DNA of 64,000 bases, from contig NZ_CP031727.1 in NCBI RefSeq assembly GCF_008806955.1, positions 4,416,001 through 4,480,000 on the forward strand. The letters run 5' to 3'. Shown in pieces: positions 63,710 to 64,000 of the stretch. Position 1 is the first letter of the stretch. The number at the start of each line of letters is the position of its first letter. The notes beneath the pieces are model-generated. The model was not told the origin of the DNA and did not search any database. It saw nothing but the letters and a program-made list of their open reading frames with translations. The translations under genes and the position numbers were made by a program. The stretch is from Cellvibrio sp. KY-YJ-3 (GTDB lineage Bacteria; Pseudomonadota; Gammaproteobacteria; Pseudomonadales; Cellvibrionaceae).

Positions 63710-64000
63710 ATGTCTGAAGACGTCCAACAGCAACAGTCCCGTATTAAAGAACTGATCGCCCGCGGTAAAGAGCAGGGTTATTTGACCTATGCCGAGGTAA
63801 ACGATCACCTGCCGGAGGACATCTCTGATCCGGATCAGGTCGAAGACATCATTCAGATGATCAACGACATGGGTATCCGCGTGTACGAAACTGCACCCGA
63901 CGCCGATACCCTGTTAATGACCGATGGTGACTCCGCCGCCGACGAGATAGCCGCCGCCGAAGCTGCTGCCGCTCTGGTTGCCGTGGAGACCGAAACCGGT
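63710..64000 (+). CDS. rpoD: RNA polymerase primary sigma factor (5' part)
   Basis: The first 97 codons of sigma-70, beginning MSEDVQQQQSRIKELIARGK. The segment covers sigma region 1.1 (GYLTYAEVNDHLPEDISDPD, QVEDIIQMINDMGIRVYETA) and the start of the acidic spacer. The rest lies beyond the window. Position after dnaG completes the macromolecular-synthesis operon. Confidence 0.96.
   Translation, partial: MSEDVQQQQSRIKELIARGKEQGYLTYAEVNDHLPEDISDPDQVEDIIQMINDMGIRVYETAPDADTLLMTDGDSAADEIAAAEAAAALVAVETETG

Overview
The window looks like chromosomal DNA of a gammaproteobacterium close to Cellvibrio / Cellvibrionaceae. The evidence is a Pseudomonas-like order of the proA-nadD-rsfS-rlmH-mrdA-rodA-mltB-rlpA-dacA block, a rpsU-yqeY-dnaG-rpoD operon, and a very large secreted protein with Ser/Ala linkers and starch-binding-like modules, a style typical of Cellvibrio and Saccharophagus. 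The genus is an inference; no rRNA or tRNA gene was seen.

Layout. 1-8.7 kb holds a truncated LysR regulator, a DUF6795/lipase pair, small membrane proteins, an SDR, a Gfo/Idh/MocA oxidoreductase, a type II NADH dehydrogenase, a PAS-PAS-GGDEF diguanylate cyclase behind a CRP-like site, and a GNAT acetyltransferase. 8.8-11 kb is the lipoate operon ybeD-lipB-lipA (minus strand) with a palindromic MITE-like element inside. 11.3-18.8 kb is a six-gene plus-strand operon (RDD, SpoIIM, DUF4129, DUF4350, MoxR, DUF58) with a second palindromic element before the last gene. 19-21.5 kb is an AT-rich pair of secreted proteins of unknown role. 21.6-29.8 kb is a two-gene minus-strand unit: a 2275-residue secreted fusion protein (starch-binding-like modules, PKD, PQQ sugar dehydrogenase-like domain, Big2, four CxxCH haem motifs, DUF1587/1595/1592/1588/1585) and a DUF1552 protein. 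30.4-36.5 kb is a complete ebo cluster in the order A-B-D-E-F-C.

36.8-46.1 kb is the conserved cell-elongation and housekeeping block. 46.4-50.8 kb has a glycine-zipper envelope protein, a PepSY protein with a PhoPQ-like two-component system, and a DegV protein. 50.8-55.1 kb has a cation/Ca2+ antiporter, galE, a TorF-type porin and an EamA transporter on the minus strand. 55.5-58.5 kb has cca, a pteridine reductase and a CorA-type transporter. 58.5-60.4 kb is tsaD-folB-folK, divergent from the macromolecular-synthesis operon rpsU-yqeY-dnaG-rpoD, which runs off the right edge.

Two points stand out. In Pseudomonas dacA is followed directly by ybeD-lipB-lipA; here about 26 kb separates them, and that interval contains the unusual genes. 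Within it, the giant fusion protein and its DUF1552 partner are the best candidate for a poorly described system: a starch- or glucan-targeted extracellular oxidase with its own electron-transfer haems, on sequence grounds only.
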